Positions 19,233 to 31,118 of a stretch of 58,682 bases of DNA are shown in pieces. Within the stretch, counting starts at the first letter, position 1. Each line of letters starts with the position of its first letter. A program made the position numbers and the translations under genes. Under the pieces are notes generated by a model. The model was not told the DNA's origin, did no database searches, and saw only the letters and a program-made list of their open reading frames with translations. The DNA is from Endomicrobium sp. (GTDB taxonomy: Bacteria > Elusimicrobiota > Endomicrobiia > Endomicrobiales > Endomicrobiaceae), in the NCBI GenBank assembly GCA_031271205.1, contig JAISWG010000011.1:1-58682 (forward strand), read 5' to 3'.

Positions 19233-19319
19233 ATGGCTTGTGGATGCGTGAAGAAAAAAGCTGTAACTAAGAAAAAGACGGTGAAGAAAAAAGCTGTAAC
19301 TAAGAAAAAGAAAAAATAA
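19233..19319 (+). CDS. Lysine-rich 28-aa microprotein MACGCVKKKAVTKKKTVKKKAVTKKKKK
   Basis: ATG preceded by AAAAGGAGAGCCGAGA (strong SD), internal protein repeat, followed by a strong terminator. Confidence 0.6.
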   Translation: MACGCVKKKAVTKKKTVKKKAVTKKKKK

Positions 19320-19332
19320 GTTTATTTAATTA

Positions 19333-19378
19333 AAAAACACTAAACCGCTTCCATTTAATGAAGCGGTTTAGTGTTTTT
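19333..19378. terminator. Rho-independent terminator, likely bidirectional
   Basis: AAAAACACTAAACCGCTTC-CATTTAAT-GAAGCGGTTTAGTGTTTTT, 19-bp perfect arms, A/T-tract flanks, between convergent genes. Confidence 0.93.
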
Positions 19379-19492
19379 GTGACTAAAACTTTCTCAATAT
19401 TTAACATTGTTAATTTTGCGCAATTTCGGATTTTCTTTTTTTTTCTTTTTACTCAAAAGAGGAATCAGGTTTAAAATTAAGGAGCATTATTA

Positions 19493-20770
19493 TTATCTGT
19501 TTTTTTTTATTATATTAAAACCCGTGTATTTGCGAAGAACATCTGGTATTACGACAGAACCGTCTTCTTTCTGATAGTATTCAAGAATTGCAGCAAAAGT
19601 TCTGCCAACTGCAACACCAGAACCGTTTAATGTGTGTACAAATTTCTTTTTTTTGTCTTTATATTTCACTTTTGTGTTCATTCTTCTTGCCTGAAAATCT
19701 TTAAAGTTTGAACATGAAGAAATTTCCTTGTACACACCATCTCCAGCGAGCCATACTTCCAAATCATAAGTTTTTGATGATGAAAAACCTATATCGCCAC
19801 TAGATAAAAGAGAAACTCTATAAGGAAGACCCAGCAACTCCAAAACATGTCCAGCATCTAAAACAAGCGCCTCAAATTCCTCATCAGAATTTTCCGGCTT
19901 TACAAACTTTACAAGCTCTACTTTATTAAACTGATGATTTCTTATAAGTCCTTTTGTGTCTTTTCCGTAAGCACCTGCTTCCCTTCTAAAGCAAGCGGAA
20001 TAAGAAACAAATTTTCGAGGAAGGCTATCTTCATCTAAAAGTTCGTCCCTATAAATATTTGTAACTGGAATTTCTGCAGTTGATATTAAATATAACTCAT
20101 CATTAGCGCATTTAAAAGTTTCCTCGGAAAATCTAGGAAGTTGACCTGTGCCAAACATAGATTCCCTATTTACAAGATACGGAGTCATTATTTCTTTATA
20201 TCCTTTTTCTTTATGCGTATCTAAAAAGAAGGAAATAACCGCCCTTTCCAAAACACATCCTTCATTTTTCAAAACAACAAATCTTGATCCTGAAATTTTA
20301 GAAGCCGTCACAAAATCAATAATTCCAAGCTTTTCTCCTATTTCCCAATGGTATTTTGATTTGAAAAAAGTTTTTTTAGGTTCACCACCGATATATCTAA
20401 TAATTTTATTATCTCTTTCGTCTTTTCCGACAGGAACGCTTGAGTCAGGAATATTTGGAAGTTCTAGTAAAAAATCTTTTATATGATTTTTCAAAAACAA
20501 AAGATGTTTTTCATGTTCTTGAATTAAATCTCTTATTTCATTCATTTCTTCAAGCACTTCAGGTAGAGGTTCTTTTCCTTCTCTCTTAAGCTTGCCGACT
20601 TCTTCAGAAACTTTATTTCTTTTTAATCTTAACCTTTCATTTTCGTTTATAATAAACTTTCTTTCATCATCCCACTTTAAAAGTTCAGTAAAATCTATTT
20701 CTTTGTTCCTAGTTAATATAGCTCGTTTTACAGCTTCAGGGTTTTCTCTAATAACTTTGATATCTAACAT
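19493..20770 (-). CDS. serS: Seryl-tRNA synthetase
   Basis: [72 protein letters not shown]. Confidence 0.97.
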   Translation of the reverse strand: MLDIKVIRENPEAVKRAILTRNKEIDFTELLKWDDERKFIINENERLRLKRNKVSEEVGKLKREGKEPLPEVLEEMNEIRDLIQEHEKHLLFLKNHIKDFLLELPNIPDSSVPVGKDERDNKIIRYIGGEPKKTFFKSKYHWEIGEKLGIIDFVTASKISGSRFVVLKNEGCVLERAVISFFLDTHKEKGYKEIMTPYLVNRESMFGTGQLPRFSEETFKCANDELYLISTAEIPVTNIYRDELLDEDSLPRKFVSYSACFRREAGAYGKDTKGLIRNHQFNKVELVKFVKPENSDEEFEALVLDAGHVLELLGLPYRVSLLSSGDIGFSSSKTYDLEVWLAGDGVYKEISSCSNFKDFQARRMNTKVKYKDKKKKFVHTLNGSGVAVGRTFAAILEYYQKEDGSVVIPDVLRKYTGFNIIKKNR

Positions 20771-20786
20771 TTTTTCTCCATATAAC

Positions 20787-23700
20787 TTAATTGGAATGTC
20801 TCAGTTCAACAGAATTTTTTATGCCAATAGTCGCTTCTGCATCATTTATAAAGTTATCTGAACAATCGACAAAATACGCAGTTTCTATTGAAAAGTTTTC
20901 GTGCAAAGCATTTTCTAAGTCAATATAAACTTTTGCTTTGCCTTTATTAGAACTAAAAAAATTTTTTAAATTTTCGCTTAAAACATCATTGTACATTGCT
21001 GTTGAAAGTCTTATATGAACTTCACCAGAATTTTGTGGAGATTTCTTTTTTACCTCATCTATAGTTATAATATCTTCAACTATTATTTCAGACTGCCCAT
21101 GTGCACTCATCAGCCGACCTTTTACTACGATAATATTATTTTGCGTTAAATAAGCTTCAAATCTTTCAAAAACTTTAGGGAACAGAACTGCGTCTATACT
21201 ACCATACAAGTCTTCTATTTTAATTCTTGCATACTGCTCTTTTTTAGCTTTTGATATAAATTTTTTAATTGAAACTATCATACCTACAACACGTATAATC
21301 TTAATTATTTTAAGGTCAACATTTTCTTTAGGCTCCGGGAGTTTATCTAATCTATAATTAGAATAAGCTATTATTTCTCCCTCCATTAAAGCAAGAGGAT
21401 GCCCTGAAAGATAAAACCCCAAAACTTCTTTTTCGTATTCCAAAGCTTTAAAAATATCCAAAGATTTCACTTTTTGCAATGACGACACACCAATCATAGT
21501 TTCGATGTTGTCAAATAAAAAACCCTGAGTTGATTCTTTCTCTCTCTTTATTTTTGCAGCTTTATCAACCGACAAATCTATGCTTTGCAGCAAACTTGAT
21601 CTTGTTTCAAGTTTTTCAGAACCAAAAGAATCAAAAGCTCCAGCTTTTGCAAGGCATTCAAAAGCTTTTTTATTAGTAGATTTTAAATCTATTCTCTGTA
21701 AAAAATCATCCCAATCTTTAAATTTGACCTTTTTACCATTAACCAACCTTGCCTGTTCTATAGACTGTGTTAGACCCTCTCCTATGTTTTTAATAGCAAG
21801 AAGTCCAAAACGTATATCTGGACCATCTATTTTGAATTGTCCATAAGAGTGTTGAATATCAGGTGGTAGTACTTTAATGCCAAACAATGCTGCATCATTT
21901 AAATACATTGCAAGTTTACTTTCTTCATTATCTTTTACGGCCGAGCGGCCGATTTCGCTGTTAAGCAAGGCTGTTAAATACTCCAGAGGATAATTTGCTT
22001 TTAAATACGCAGTTCTGTAAGACATCACACCGTAAGCTGCAGAATGTGACTTGTTAAATCCGTATCCTGCAAAAGCTACGATATTATTAAAAACTTTTTC
22101 AGAAATTTTTTTATCTATGCCTTTTGCTTTGGCACCATTTATAAACTTTTCTCTTTGTTTCTCAATAACCTCAGGATTTTTTTTACTCATCGCTTTGCGA
22201 AGGCTATCTGCTTCCCCTGGCGTAAAACCAGCCATAGCAACAGACATCTTCATAACTTGCTCCTGATATAAAATAACGCCATAAGTATTTTTTAATATAG
22301 GTTCTTGCAATGAATGGGCGTAAATAATCGGCGTTTTACCATGTTTTCTATTTACAAAATCGTCCAACATTCCCGAACCCATAGGACCTGGTCTGTGCAA
22401 AGCTATCAAAGCAACGATATCGTCAATATTGTTAGGTTTTAGCTTTCTTATCAATTCTCTCATACCTTTACTTTCAAGCTGAAACACTCCCATAGTTTTT
22501 GCTTCATTGAGAAGTTTATAAGATTGCTCATCATCTAAGGGCATGTTGTCTAAATCAAAATTAGATTTTTTCTTGCGGATAAATTTTACACACTCATCAA
22601 TAATAGTAAGTGTCCTAAGTCCTAAAAAATCAACCTTTAAAAGACCAAGCCGAGGCAATACTACTCCATCATACTGAGTAGTGATAATATTTTTTGAACC
22701 TTTTGAAAGCGGCGAATAATTAGTTATTTCTTCATTGGCTATAACCATACCGGCAGCATGTACTCCCGTATGCCTTTTAAGACCTTCTAGTTTTTGCGAA
22801 GTCTCTATAAGGTTTGCAATGCGCTCATCAGCTTTTACAAGTTTTATAAGATCTGCAGAAGATTCCAAAGCTTCGGCAATACTTACGTTTTGTGGAACAA
22901 GTTTAGCTATATTGTTTGACTCCGTCGGTGTAAATCCCATAACTCTTGCGACATCTTTTATAACAAGTCTGGACTGCATTGATCCAAACGTTATAATCTG
23001 CGCACATTTTTCTTTGCCATATTTGTGACGAACATATTCTATAACCTGCTCTCTACCTGAATCTGCAAAATCTATATCCAAATCTGGCATTGAACGTCTA
23101 TCTGGATTTAAAAATCTTTCAAACAACAAATCATATTTTAAAGGACAAATATCAGTAATACCTAACGTGTAAGCAACCATTGAACCTGCACCTGAACCTC
23201 TTCCCGGACCTACGGGAATCCCATTATCTTTCGCATATTTTATGAAGTCTGAAACTATTAAAAAGTATGATGCAAAACCCATTTCGTTAATAACGGAAAG
23301 CTCGTGTTTTAATCTGTCTTCTTGTTCAGAACCAACGTTTCTGTATCTTTTTATAAGACCCTGACTGCACAAACTTTCTAAATATTCTGAGTCAGACTTG
23401 TATTTCAATGGTACAGGAAACTGCGGTAAAAGCAGATTATCCATATCTATTTCAACATTACATTTTTCGGCAATTTCCAAAGTAGTTTTTAAAGATCGAG
23501 GAATATGCTCAAATGTCTTTGCCATATCCTCAGCACTACGATAATAAAACAGGTCTGAGTCAAACTTTAATCTTTTAGAATCGTTTAACATCCTACCTGT
23601 ACCTATGCAAAGCAAAATATCATGAGTTTTAGCATCTGATTTTCTTAAGAAATGACAATCATTTGTAGCAACGAGCGGAATTGCTATTTTTTTTGAAAGT

Positions 23701-24323
23701 TCAAGAAGATTAGGTATTATTTTTTTTTGCTCTTTAAGCCCATTATCCATAATTTCTAAATAGAAATTATCTTTTTCAAAAATATCTCTATACTCTAACG
23801 CTGCTTTTTTTGCTTTATCAAAATTTCCTTTAAGCAAAAAAGCAGCAATTTCTCCCGCCAAACATCCTGAAAGAGCAATGATCCCCTTATTATATTTTCT
23901 CAGCACTTCCTTATCTACACGAGGCTTATAATAAAAACCTTCGGTAAAACCAATGCTTACTATACGCATAAGATTCTGATAACCTTCAAAATCTTTGGCA
24001 AGTAGCGTTAAATGGTTGTAATTTCTACCATTTTCGACATTTTTATCTATATTTTTATCAAAACGAGATTTCAGAGCTACGTATACCTCACAGCCAAGTA
24101 TAGGTTTTATACCACTCTGTTTTGCAGCCCAATAAAATTCTATAGCCCCATACATGTTGCCGTGATCAGTAATAGCAAGAGCCGACATTTTATATTCTTT
24201 AGCAATTAAATCAAAAAGTTCACCTGGTTTTCCTTTATCGTTACTCAATCTACACGCGCCATCAAGAAGAGAATACTCGGTATGGTTGTGCAAATGCACA
24301 AATTCTGCAGCCATAACAAACAC
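20787..24323 (-). CDS. dnaE: DNA polymerase III subunit alpha
   Basis: [85 protein letters not shown]. Confidence 0.98.
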   Translation of the reverse strand: MFVMAAEFVHLHNHTEYSLLDGACRLSNDKGKPGELFDLIAKEYKMSALAITDHGNMYGAIEFYWAAKQSGIKPILGCEVYVALKSRFDKNIDKNVENGRNYNHLTLLAKDFEGYQNLMRIVSIGFTEGFYYKPRVDKEVLRKYNKGIIALSGCLAGEIAAFLLKGNFDKAKKAALEYRDIFEKDNFYLEIMDNGLKEQKKIIPNLLELSKKIAIPLVATNDCHFLRKSDAKTHDILLCIGTGRMLNDSKRLKFDSDLFYYRSAEDMAKTFEHIPRSLKTTLEIAEKCNVEIDMDNLLLPQFPVPLKYKSDSEYLESLCSQGLIKRYRNVGSEQEDRLKHELSVINEMGFASYFLIVSDFIKYAKDNGIPVGPGRGSGAGSMVAYTLGITDICPLKYDLLFERFLNPDRRSMPDLDIDFADSGREQVIEYVRHKYGKEKCAQIITFGSMQSRLVIKDVARVMGFTPTESNNIAKLVPQNVSIAEALESSADLIKLVKADERIANLIETSQKLEGLKRHTGVHAAGMVIANEEITNYSPLSKGSKNIITTQYDGVVLPRLGLLKVDFLGLRTLTIIDECVKFIRKKKSNFDLDNMPLDDEQSYKLLNEAKTMGVFQLESKGMRELIRKLKPNNIDDIVALIALHRPGPMGSGMLDDFVNRKHGKTPIIYAHSLQEPILKNTYGVILYQEQVMKMSVAMAGFTPGEADSLRKAMSKKNPEVIEKQREKFINGAKAKGIDKKISEKVFNNIVAFAGYGFNKSHSAAYGVMSYRTAYLKANYPLEYLTALLNSEIGRSAVKDNEESKLAMYLNDAALFGIKVLPPDIQHSYGQFKIDGPDIRFGLLAIKNIGEGLTQSIEQARLVNGKKVKFKDWDDFLQRIDLKSTNKKAFECLAKAGAFDSFGSEKLETRSSLLQSIDLSVDKAAKIKREKESTQGFLFDNIETMIGVSSLQKVKSLDIFKALEYEKEVLGFYLSGHPLALMEGEIIAYSNYRLDKLPEPKENVDLKIIKIIRVVGMIVSIKKFISKAKKEQYARIKIEDLYGSIDAVLFPKVFERFEAYLTQNNIIVVKGRLMSAHGQSEIIVEDIITIDEVKKKSPQNSGEVHIRLSTAMYNDVLSENLKNFFSSNKGKAKVYIDLENALHENFSIETAYFVDCSDNFINDAEATIGIKNSVELRHSN

Positions 24324-24468
24324 CTGTTTTTTAAGATTTTATAACTTAAGATATCCATTATATCATTTTGTGTTATTATTACCATTTATCATTAAAAACT
24401 CCATAACACCACTTAACTTTTTTGACATATCTATTATAACGAGGATATTACTTTATATCTAAACTTAT

Positions 24469-24516
24469 AAACCTAAGCACATCGTTTTTATGTCCCCTAA
24501 AAGAAAAAAGAAATTT
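24469..24516. repeat. Interspersed ~48-bp repeat, copy B
   Basis: AAACCTAAGCACATCGTTTTTATGTCCCCTAAAAGAAAAAAGAAATTT. Confidence 0.8.
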
Positions 24517-25123
24517 CTAGATACTTAGCTATATTATAAAAATATATCAACAAATATCTACAACTAATTATTTCTTTATATAAATCCATCTTTTCCAGAA
24601 ATACTAGAATAACATATATACTTATATGTATTCATCAGTTAGAACTATTTTTAAAGAATTTTAATATAGCTCAAATCAAAGAACTATATCAAAAGCTCAT
24701 TTTTTAAACTAATTAGAAGTACCGCCAAAATCCCAAAGATTTTGTAATATAGCCTATTATGAAGTCAAATATTAACAAAATAGGTTCAGACGCAAGAATA
24801 TTTATACAAGAAAAAACTTATAAACGAATACTACCTTATAGCAAATCCATGATTTTCTATATGTCGCATAAATTAACGCTTGAAATAAGCAAAAGTTATT
24901 AAAACAAGAGTTTTCTATAATTTTCAATATGAAAAGAAAGTAAAACATAAATCAAAAAAATAACTTTCAGCTGTTTTAACAACTCGGTAACATGTCATTT
25001 GTTATTGTTTTGATTTTTTCTTATCAGATATTCTTTTTCTTGATAAGACAAACAAAACTATGCTAGCATCTTCTGTAAAAATTTAAAACTGCTGCATCGG
25101 AAATAAATTAATAGGACTTTAAA

Positions 25124-26581
25124 ATGATTGTAAAAATATTTTCAAGCCTTATCAACCATGATTTTCACACTGTCATAGCGATTGGAATTTACATTGCATT
25201 GGCTTTTGGAACAAGTGCACACATACTGCTACACAAAAATGATGTTAGAAGCGCAACAGGTTGGATAGCATTAGTTTTTTTATCGCCATTTATTGGAACT
25301 ATCCTTTATATTTTTCTTGGAATCAACAGAGTAAAAAGAAAAGGTAGCCGCTTAAGAAAAAAAATAAACTTGCTAGAAAAATATTCTTATGAAATAATAA
25401 ATAATATTTTTGAAAACTTGCCTATAAACTACAAACAATTCATAACATTTGGACATAACATATATCCTCAAGCGTTTGCTTTTAGCAACTCTGTTGAACC
25501 TTTGCAAAACGGCATTGAGGCTTATCCTAAAATGTTAAAAGCTATAAAAAGCGCAAAGAAAGAGGTTTTAATTTCAAGCTATATATTTGATTACGATAGT
25601 GAAACAATTAAATTCATTGATGCTTTTAAAACTGCCGTTAAAAATGGGGCTTCTGTAAAAGTTTTAGTAGATGGTATTGGAACTTTAAAATTTTTCCACC
25701 GTTCCATAGAGAAAAGGTTATCCAAGATACATGGTGTTGAATGCGGAGTATTTTTGCCACCACATATTCCTATATCTATACCTTTTGTAAACCTACGAAA
25801 CCATAGAAAAATAATGATAATTGACGGAAAGACTGCATTTTTTGGAGGCATGAACCTTTCAAAAAAAAATGTTTTTACGCACAATTTAAAAGATGGAATC
25901 TTAGATATAACATTCGAAGTTAAAGGTTCAGTTATAGAACAAATGGTAGAAATTTTTGAAGATGACTGGGAATTTGCCGTAGGTATAAAATTTCAATCTT
26001 TTGCAAGGACCGTTAATCAGACCAAAGAAGGAACAATTCCAGTAAGAATTATTCCTGACGGTCCTGACAATAAACATGGAATAATAGAGCTTATAATTAC
26101 AGGGGCGATAAATGCTGCTGTAAGAAAAATTCTTATAGTAACTCCGTATTTCCTTCCAGAAAATAATATTTTAACTGCAATTGAAATGGCAGCAATGAAA
26201 GATATTGATATAGAAATAATAATACCGGAAAAAAGCGATCATAAAATTTTAAATTATGCTGTTGAGTCAAATTTTTTGCGATTGATAGAAAGCGGGGTAA
26301 AAATATATCGTACACCTTGTCCTTTTGATCACAGCAAGATTTTTATAGTTGACAACGAATGGATATTTGTAGGTTCAGCAAATTGGGACGAGAGAAGTTT
26401 TAGACTTAACTTTGAATCTAACATGGAAATATTCAGCAAAAGCTTGGCAAAAAGACTCACCGAGATTGCAGAAGAAAAGAAGAAAAACGCCAAACTTACA
26501 ACTGCTTATGAATGTAAGCATTTGCCATTTTTAAAACGTGTTAGAAATAATGCCTACAGATTGTTGACGCCTTACAGTTAA
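25124..26581 (+). CDS. cls: Cardiolipin synthase (two PLD domains)
   Basis: NHRKIMIIDGKTAFFGGMN and DHSKIFIVDNEWIFVGSANWDERSF HKD motifs; N-terminal TM pair. Confidence 0.93.
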   Translation: MIVKIFSSLINHDFHTVIAIGIYIALAFGTSAHILLHKNDVRSATGWIALVFLSPFIGTILYIFLGINRVKRKGSRLRKKINLLEKYSYEIINNIFENLPINYKQFITFGHNIYPQAFAFSNSVEPLQNGIEAYPKMLKAIKSAKKEVLISSYIFDYDSETIKFIDAFKTAVKNGASVKVLVDGIGTLKFFHRSIEKRLSKIHGVECGVFLPPHIPISIPFVNLRNHRKIMIIDGKTAFFGGMNLSKKNVFTHNLKDGILDITFEVKGSVIEQMVEIFEDDWEFAVGIKFQSFARTVNQTKEGTIPVRIIPDGPDNKHGIIELIITGAINAAVRKILIVTPYFLPENNILTAIEMAAMKDIDIEIIIPEKSDHKILNYAVESNFLRLIESGVKIYRTPCPFDHSKIFIVDNEWIFVGSANWDERSFRLNFESNMEIFSKSLAKRLTEIAEEKKKNAKLTTAYECKHLPFLKRVRNNAYRLLTPYS

Positions 26582-26689
26582 ATTATTTCAAATTTAGCTT
26601 TTACGCACATTATCTAGTAGTTTCACAAAATTTGCAATAAGACGTTTGACTATATAAATAAACCTCTCAAATCCAAATTTAAAAATCTA

Positions 26690-27376
26690 TTAAATTTTCT
26701 GTTTTAGATTTAAAAGCTCGCTTATAGTAACAATCTCATACCCATCCATTCTAATTTCATCTATAAAATCTCCAAGAAAAGACAAAATTTTATCATTTTT
26801 AGGCAGGTCGTGCATCAAAAAAATTGCCCCGTTCCTAATAGCTTGTTTATATTTTATATGCATTTCTTGAGCTAATATGTTTTTCCAATCCATACCAAAA
26901 CTCCAATTTATGACATAATACCCTTGTTTTTGAGCAACTTCCAGCCCTTCAGGTTTTGAATATCCGTATGGAAATCTCATCAAATATGTGTCAACACCCA
27001 ACTTGTCTTTTATTACATTTTTTGCTTTTAATATTTCTTTTTCCATCTTGCTTATTTTATCAGCGACTTTGTAAGAATAAAAATTGACATGTTTATATGT
27101 GTGGCTACCTATTTCATGATTGTCAGCAATAACTTTTTTTGCTGTTTCTGTATCATTTTCTACTCTAACACCAAGCATAAAAAACGTAGCTTTGACATTT
27201 TTTTCTTTTAGAATTTCTAAAACTCTTTTTGTAGCTTTTCCCGGACCATCATCAAAAGTCAACGCTACTTTCTTTACTTCGGGACAACCTCTTGTATATA
27301 AAATCTTTGCATTAGAATAACATACAAACAAACAAATTACAGTAAAAACAATATTAATTTTTTTTATTTTGCCCAT
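26690..27376 (-). CDS. Polysaccharide deacetylase (NodB family)
   Basis: VALTFDDGPGKATKRVLEILKEKNVKATFFMLG, IGSHTYKHVNF. Confidence 0.93.
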   Translation of the reverse strand: MGKIKKINIVFTVICLFVCYSNAKILYTRGCPEVKKVALTFDDGPGKATKRVLEILKEKNVKATFFMLGVRVENDTETAKKVIADNHEIGSHTYKHVNFYSYKVADKISKMEKEILKAKNVIKDKLGVDTYLMRFPYGYSKPEGLEVAQKQGYYVINWSFGMDWKNILAQEMHIKYKQAIRNGAIFLMHDLPKNDKILSFLGDFIDEIRMDGYEIVTISELLNLKQKI

Positions 27377-27957
27377 ATTATTACGCTTGAAATTGCTGTT
27401 AAAACTCCAGCGTTAATTATCTGCATCCAAAAATTATCGTTCAATTTCCAAGAAATTGCCTCAATTAAAGTAGCGATAATAGCACCTATTAAAGCAAACT
27501 GTATATTGAAAAGAAACAAACCAATTATAAAACATACAGCAAAACAAGCAAAGCTTCCTTCTAGGCTTTTGCTAGTAAAAATTTTATGCCTGCCTATCGT
27601 TCTGCCTACTAATGCCGCTGCTACATCTCCAAGTGCAAAGTACAAAAGACTTGCAAATACCATACTTTTATTAGAAAATGACACTATTGCTATAAATGCA
27701 CCTGATAAAGTCCAAATTACACCACTTATTTTCTCGGCTTCCTCAGGTCTATAAAAACCCTTAAAATTGTTCTTAAAAAAAATATTAACCTTAGGAAAAT
27801 TAAATCTTATGTATTCCAGCAAAATAACACTAGCCATTGCTACTGCAAGGCCTAAGACAACAATATTCTTAGGCAAATGCCAATATCCAAAAACATAAAA
27901 TAGCGATAATAAATGAAAAAATTTCCTTTTTATTTCGTCTTTTGGAATACAAACCAT
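27364..27957 (-). CDS. Diacylglycerol/dolichol-kinase-like CTP-dependent membrane kinase
   Basis: KRKFFHLLSL, GDVAAALVGRTIGRHKIFTSKSLEGSFACF. Confidence 0.75.
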   Translation of the reverse strand: MVCIPKDEIKRKFFHLLSLFYVFGYWHLPKNIVVLGLAVAMASVILLEYIRFNFPKVNIFFKNNFKGFYRPEEAEKISGVIWTLSGAFIAIVSFSNKSMVFASLLYFALGDVAAALVGRTIGRHKIFTSKSLEGSFACFAVCFIIGLFLFNIQFALIGAIIATLIEAISWKLNDNFWMQIINAGVLTAISSVIIWAK

Positions 27958-28619
27958 ATTTCTTTTACCCCATTGTACATAAATTTATAAATATTAACTA
28001 CGTTGTAGCATGTTTGGAAAAAAATATTTTTGATGCTTACCGCATCTTTAAAAACAAGAGCAATAAGCAATGCAAACACTACTATATTAACAGCCAAAAT
28101 TACAACATAAGAAAAAAATGTTCCGTAAACCTTTAAATCCGGCTGCCCTATAGAAAGGATATAAACTATCAAAGCAATATGAAAAGATACAGAAAAACCT
28201 ACTAAAAAAAAATAATACCCATACAGTTGTTTTATATCTATAAACCAACCTAAACAAAGACAAACTGCTATGATGCCAAGAGTGTATATGGGGAAAAAAT
28301 ATGGAGCAAGTGTTATCCATATATTACCTTTTGTTAAAACAATGCTTCCCGAACTTTTGCCAACATTGAATTTTTTTATTTTTGCCCCGCTTAAAATACC
28401 TGCTATCGCATGAGAAATTTCATGACCAAATATGTAGGTTTTTATAGGCTTATAAAGAACTACTTGAAAAGCTATATAACTAAGAACTCCTACCCAAAAA
28501 GGAATGTACTTACCATCTAATGAGACAGAAAAAAACAAGAAACTCTTAACAACACCATACCCCGCTGCAAAAACTGCAGGAACTGCAAGAAAAGCGATAG
28601 TATTTCTTAAAAATCTCAT
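27930..28619 (-). CDS. Peptidase M50B-like membrane metalloprotease
   Basis: FGHEISHAIAGILSGAKI (HEXXH) in polytopic membrane protein. Confidence 0.7.
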   Translation of the reverse strand: MRFLRNTIAFLAVPAVFAAGYGVVKSFLFFSVSLDGKYIPFWVGVLSYIAFQVVLYKPIKTYIFGHEISHAIAGILSGAKIKKFNVGKSSGSIVLTKGNIWITLAPYFFPIYTLGIIAVCLCLGWFIDIKQLYGYYFFLVGFSVSFHIALIVYILSIGQPDLKVYGTFFSYVVILAVNIVVFALLIALVFKDAVSIKNIFFQTCYNVVNIYKFMYNGVKEIWFVFQKTK

Positions 28620-28706
28620 TGTCCACCTTTAAAATTCATTTCAGGATAACAAATTAAACTTAGCCATCATCTAAAAACAAATTATATAAAGACAAAATTG
28701 AAAGTT

Positions 28707-31118
28707 TTATTTTATTTTCATATCTGTGAAAGATTTAACTACAAATATCACAGCAACTACAAAAAACATTATCGCTAGAGTAGCATTCAATTGTCCTCTT
28801 GATGTAAGAGCTAGAGCGAGCTCTAACGCCAAAAGCCCGAAAAGCGTTGTAAACTTGATTATAGGATTTATTGCAACTGAAGAAGTATCCTTGAATGGAT
28901 CTCCGACAGTATCGCCCACAACACTAGCTTTGTGAAGTTCTGTACCTTTTTCGTGTAAGTCAACTTCAACATATTTTTTTGCATTATCCCAGGCTCCACC
29001 AGCATTTGCCATAAATATCGCTTGGAAAAGACCAAATAAAGCTATGGAAATAAGGTAGCCAATAAAAAAATAGGGCTCAATAAATGCAAATGCAAGAGTT
29101 GTAAAAAAAATCACCATAAACAAGTTTATCATACCTTTTTGAGCATATATTGTGCATATCTCAACAACTTTTTTAGAATCTTCAGCTGAAGCTTTTTGAG
29201 AATTTCCGCCAAGTTTAATATTTTCTTTTATAAACTCAACAGCTTTGTAAGCTCCGCTAGTTACAGCATGGTTTGAAGCTCCAGTAAACCAATAAATTAC
29301 TGATCCTCCTGCTATCAATCCAAGTAAGAAAGGAGCATGCAGCAATGAAAGATTTATTAGTCCTGTTGTGAGACCATCTGTAAGCATAACTATTGTAGAA
29401 AAAATCATAGTAGTGGCTCCAACTACAGCCGTTCCTATAAGAACAGGCTTTGCGGTAGCTTTAAATGTGTTTCCAGCACCGTCATTTTGTTCAAGCAACA
29501 ATTTTGACTTATCAAAAACAGGCTTAACTCCAAAATCCTTCTCTATTTCTTCATCTATATTAGGAATATTTTCAATTAAGGACAATTCATAAACTGACTG
29601 AGCATTATCAGTAACAGGTCCGTAAGAGTCTATAGCGATTGTTACAGGTCCCATACCTAAGAATCCAAAAGCCACGAGCCCAAAGGCAAACACTGCAGGA
29701 GCAATCATAATTTCTCCAAGACCTAAGGAGCCTATTACATAAGCCAATCCCATGAGAACTATAATTGCAACACCCATCCAGTATGCACTAAAATTCCCAG
29801 CTGTAAGACCTGAAAGAATATTAAGGGAAGTTCCTCCATGTCTTGAGGAATTAACAACATTCTGAACAAAAGCCCCTTTTACCGAAGTAAATACTTTTAC
29901 AATTTCAGGTATAACTGCACCAGCTATTGTTCCACAGCTTATAACAAGCGAAAGTTTCCACCAGAGAGTTACGTCCTCCCCTAAATCCCCTATAACAAAC
30001 TTTGAAACAACAAAAGTCAAAGTTATTGAAACTATTGAAGTTACCCATACAAGAGAAGTTAGAGGCGTCTCAAAATTCATTTTATCGACAAGAGCAAACT
30101 TAATTTTTGATATTACAGAGTTTATCCAATAAGAAACCGCACTTGAAATAAGCATTGTTAAACGTATTACAAAAATCCAAACCAAAAGTTTAACTTGTAA
30201 AACAGAATCACTTATAGCCAAAATTATAAACGTTACCAAAGCTACGCCAGTAACACCATAAGTTTCAAAACCATCAGCGGTAGGCCCTACAGAATCGCCA
30301 GCGTTGTCACCTACACAATCAGCTATAACCCCTGGGTTTCTTGCATCATCTTCTTTAATGTTAAACACAATTTTCATTAAGTCAGAACCAATATCTGCAA
30401 TTTTTGTGAATATTCCGCCCGCTATTCTAAGAACTGAAGCTCCTAGAGACTCTCCTATTGCAAAACCTATAAAACAAGCACCAGCAAAATTTGAAGGAAT
30501 AAACAAAAGAATCACAAGCATTATCAAAAGCTCAATGCTTATAAGAAGCATTCCAATGCTCATACCCGCACGAAGAGGAATTGCGTATAAAGGATACGGC
30601 TTTCCTTTTAAACTTGCAAAAGCAGTTCTTGAATTTGCGAAAGTGTTGATTCTCATACCAAACCACGCAACGACATAGCTTCCAAGAATTCCTATAATGC
30701 TACATAAAATAATTGTCACCACTTTTACTGTAGTAAAATGCTCTAGCCAACCAAAATACACAACCATAATAAGAGCAAGAAGCAGTTCAAGAACAATTAT
30801 AAACTTACCTTGTGTTACAAGATAAGTTTTACAAGTTTCATATATAAGTTCAGAAATGTCTTTCATTGAACTGTGTACTGGAAGTTTTTTTATGCTTAAA
30901 AAATGACAAACACCAAACATCAAACCAAAGAAACACACTACAAAACCAAACATCAAAAGTGACTTGCCGTTTATTGCATTTCCAAAAAAGCTGACCAAGG
31001 ACAAATCAGGAACTACCAAGCTTGCTTCACTTGCCAATGTATCACTTACACATACCATAAGTACAATGATAAATAGTGCAACAATTTTCTTAAACAACGC
31101 TCTGTTTAACATACACAA
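28707..31118 (-). CDS. hppA: Membrane-bound proton/sodium-pumping pyrophosphatase
   Basis: IADCVGDNAGDSVGPTADGFETYGVT, GNTFKATAKPVLIGTA, GGAWDNAKKYVE, SVVGDTVGDPFKDTSSVAINPIIKF. Confidence 0.97.
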   Translation of the reverse strand: MCMLNRALFKKIVALFIIVLMVCVSDTLASEASLVVPDLSLVSFFGNAINGKSLLMFGFVVCFFGLMFGVCHFLSIKKLPVHSSMKDISELIYETCKTYLVTQGKFIIVLELLLALIMVVYFGWLEHFTTVKVVTIILCSIIGILGSYVVAWFGMRINTFANSRTAFASLKGKPYPLYAIPLRAGMSIGMLLISIELLIMLVILLFIPSNFAGACFIGFAIGESLGASVLRIAGGIFTKIADIGSDLMKIVFNIKEDDARNPGVIADCVGDNAGDSVGPTADGFETYGVTGVALVTFIILAISDSVLQVKLLVWIFVIRLTMLISSAVSYWINSVISKIKFALVDKMNFETPLTSLVWVTSIVSITLTFVVSKFVIGDLGEDVTLWWKLSLVISCGTIAGAVIPEIVKVFTSVKGAFVQNVVNSSRHGGTSLNILSGLTAGNFSAYWMGVAIIVLMGLAYVIGSLGLGEIMIAPAVFAFGLVAFGFLGMGPVTIAIDSYGPVTDNAQSVYELSLIENIPNIDEEIEKDFGVKPVFDKSKLLLEQNDGAGNTFKATAKPVLIGTAVVGATTMIFSTIVMLTDGLTTGLINLSLLHAPFLLGLIAGGSVIYWFTGASNHAVTSGAYKAVEFIKENIKLGGNSQKASAEDSKKVVEICTIYAQKGMINLFMVIFFTTLAFAFIEPYFFIGYLISIALFGLFQAIFMANAGGAWDNAKKYVEVDLHEKGTELHKASVVGDTVGDPFKDTSSVAINPIIKFTTLFGLLALELALALTSRGQLNATLAIMFFVVAVIFVVKSFTDMKIK

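Noticed and set aside
22735-23028. 97-aa and similar ORFs antisense to dnaE, hppA, gyrB and gyrA
   Set aside because: Antisense shadows of strongly conserved genes.
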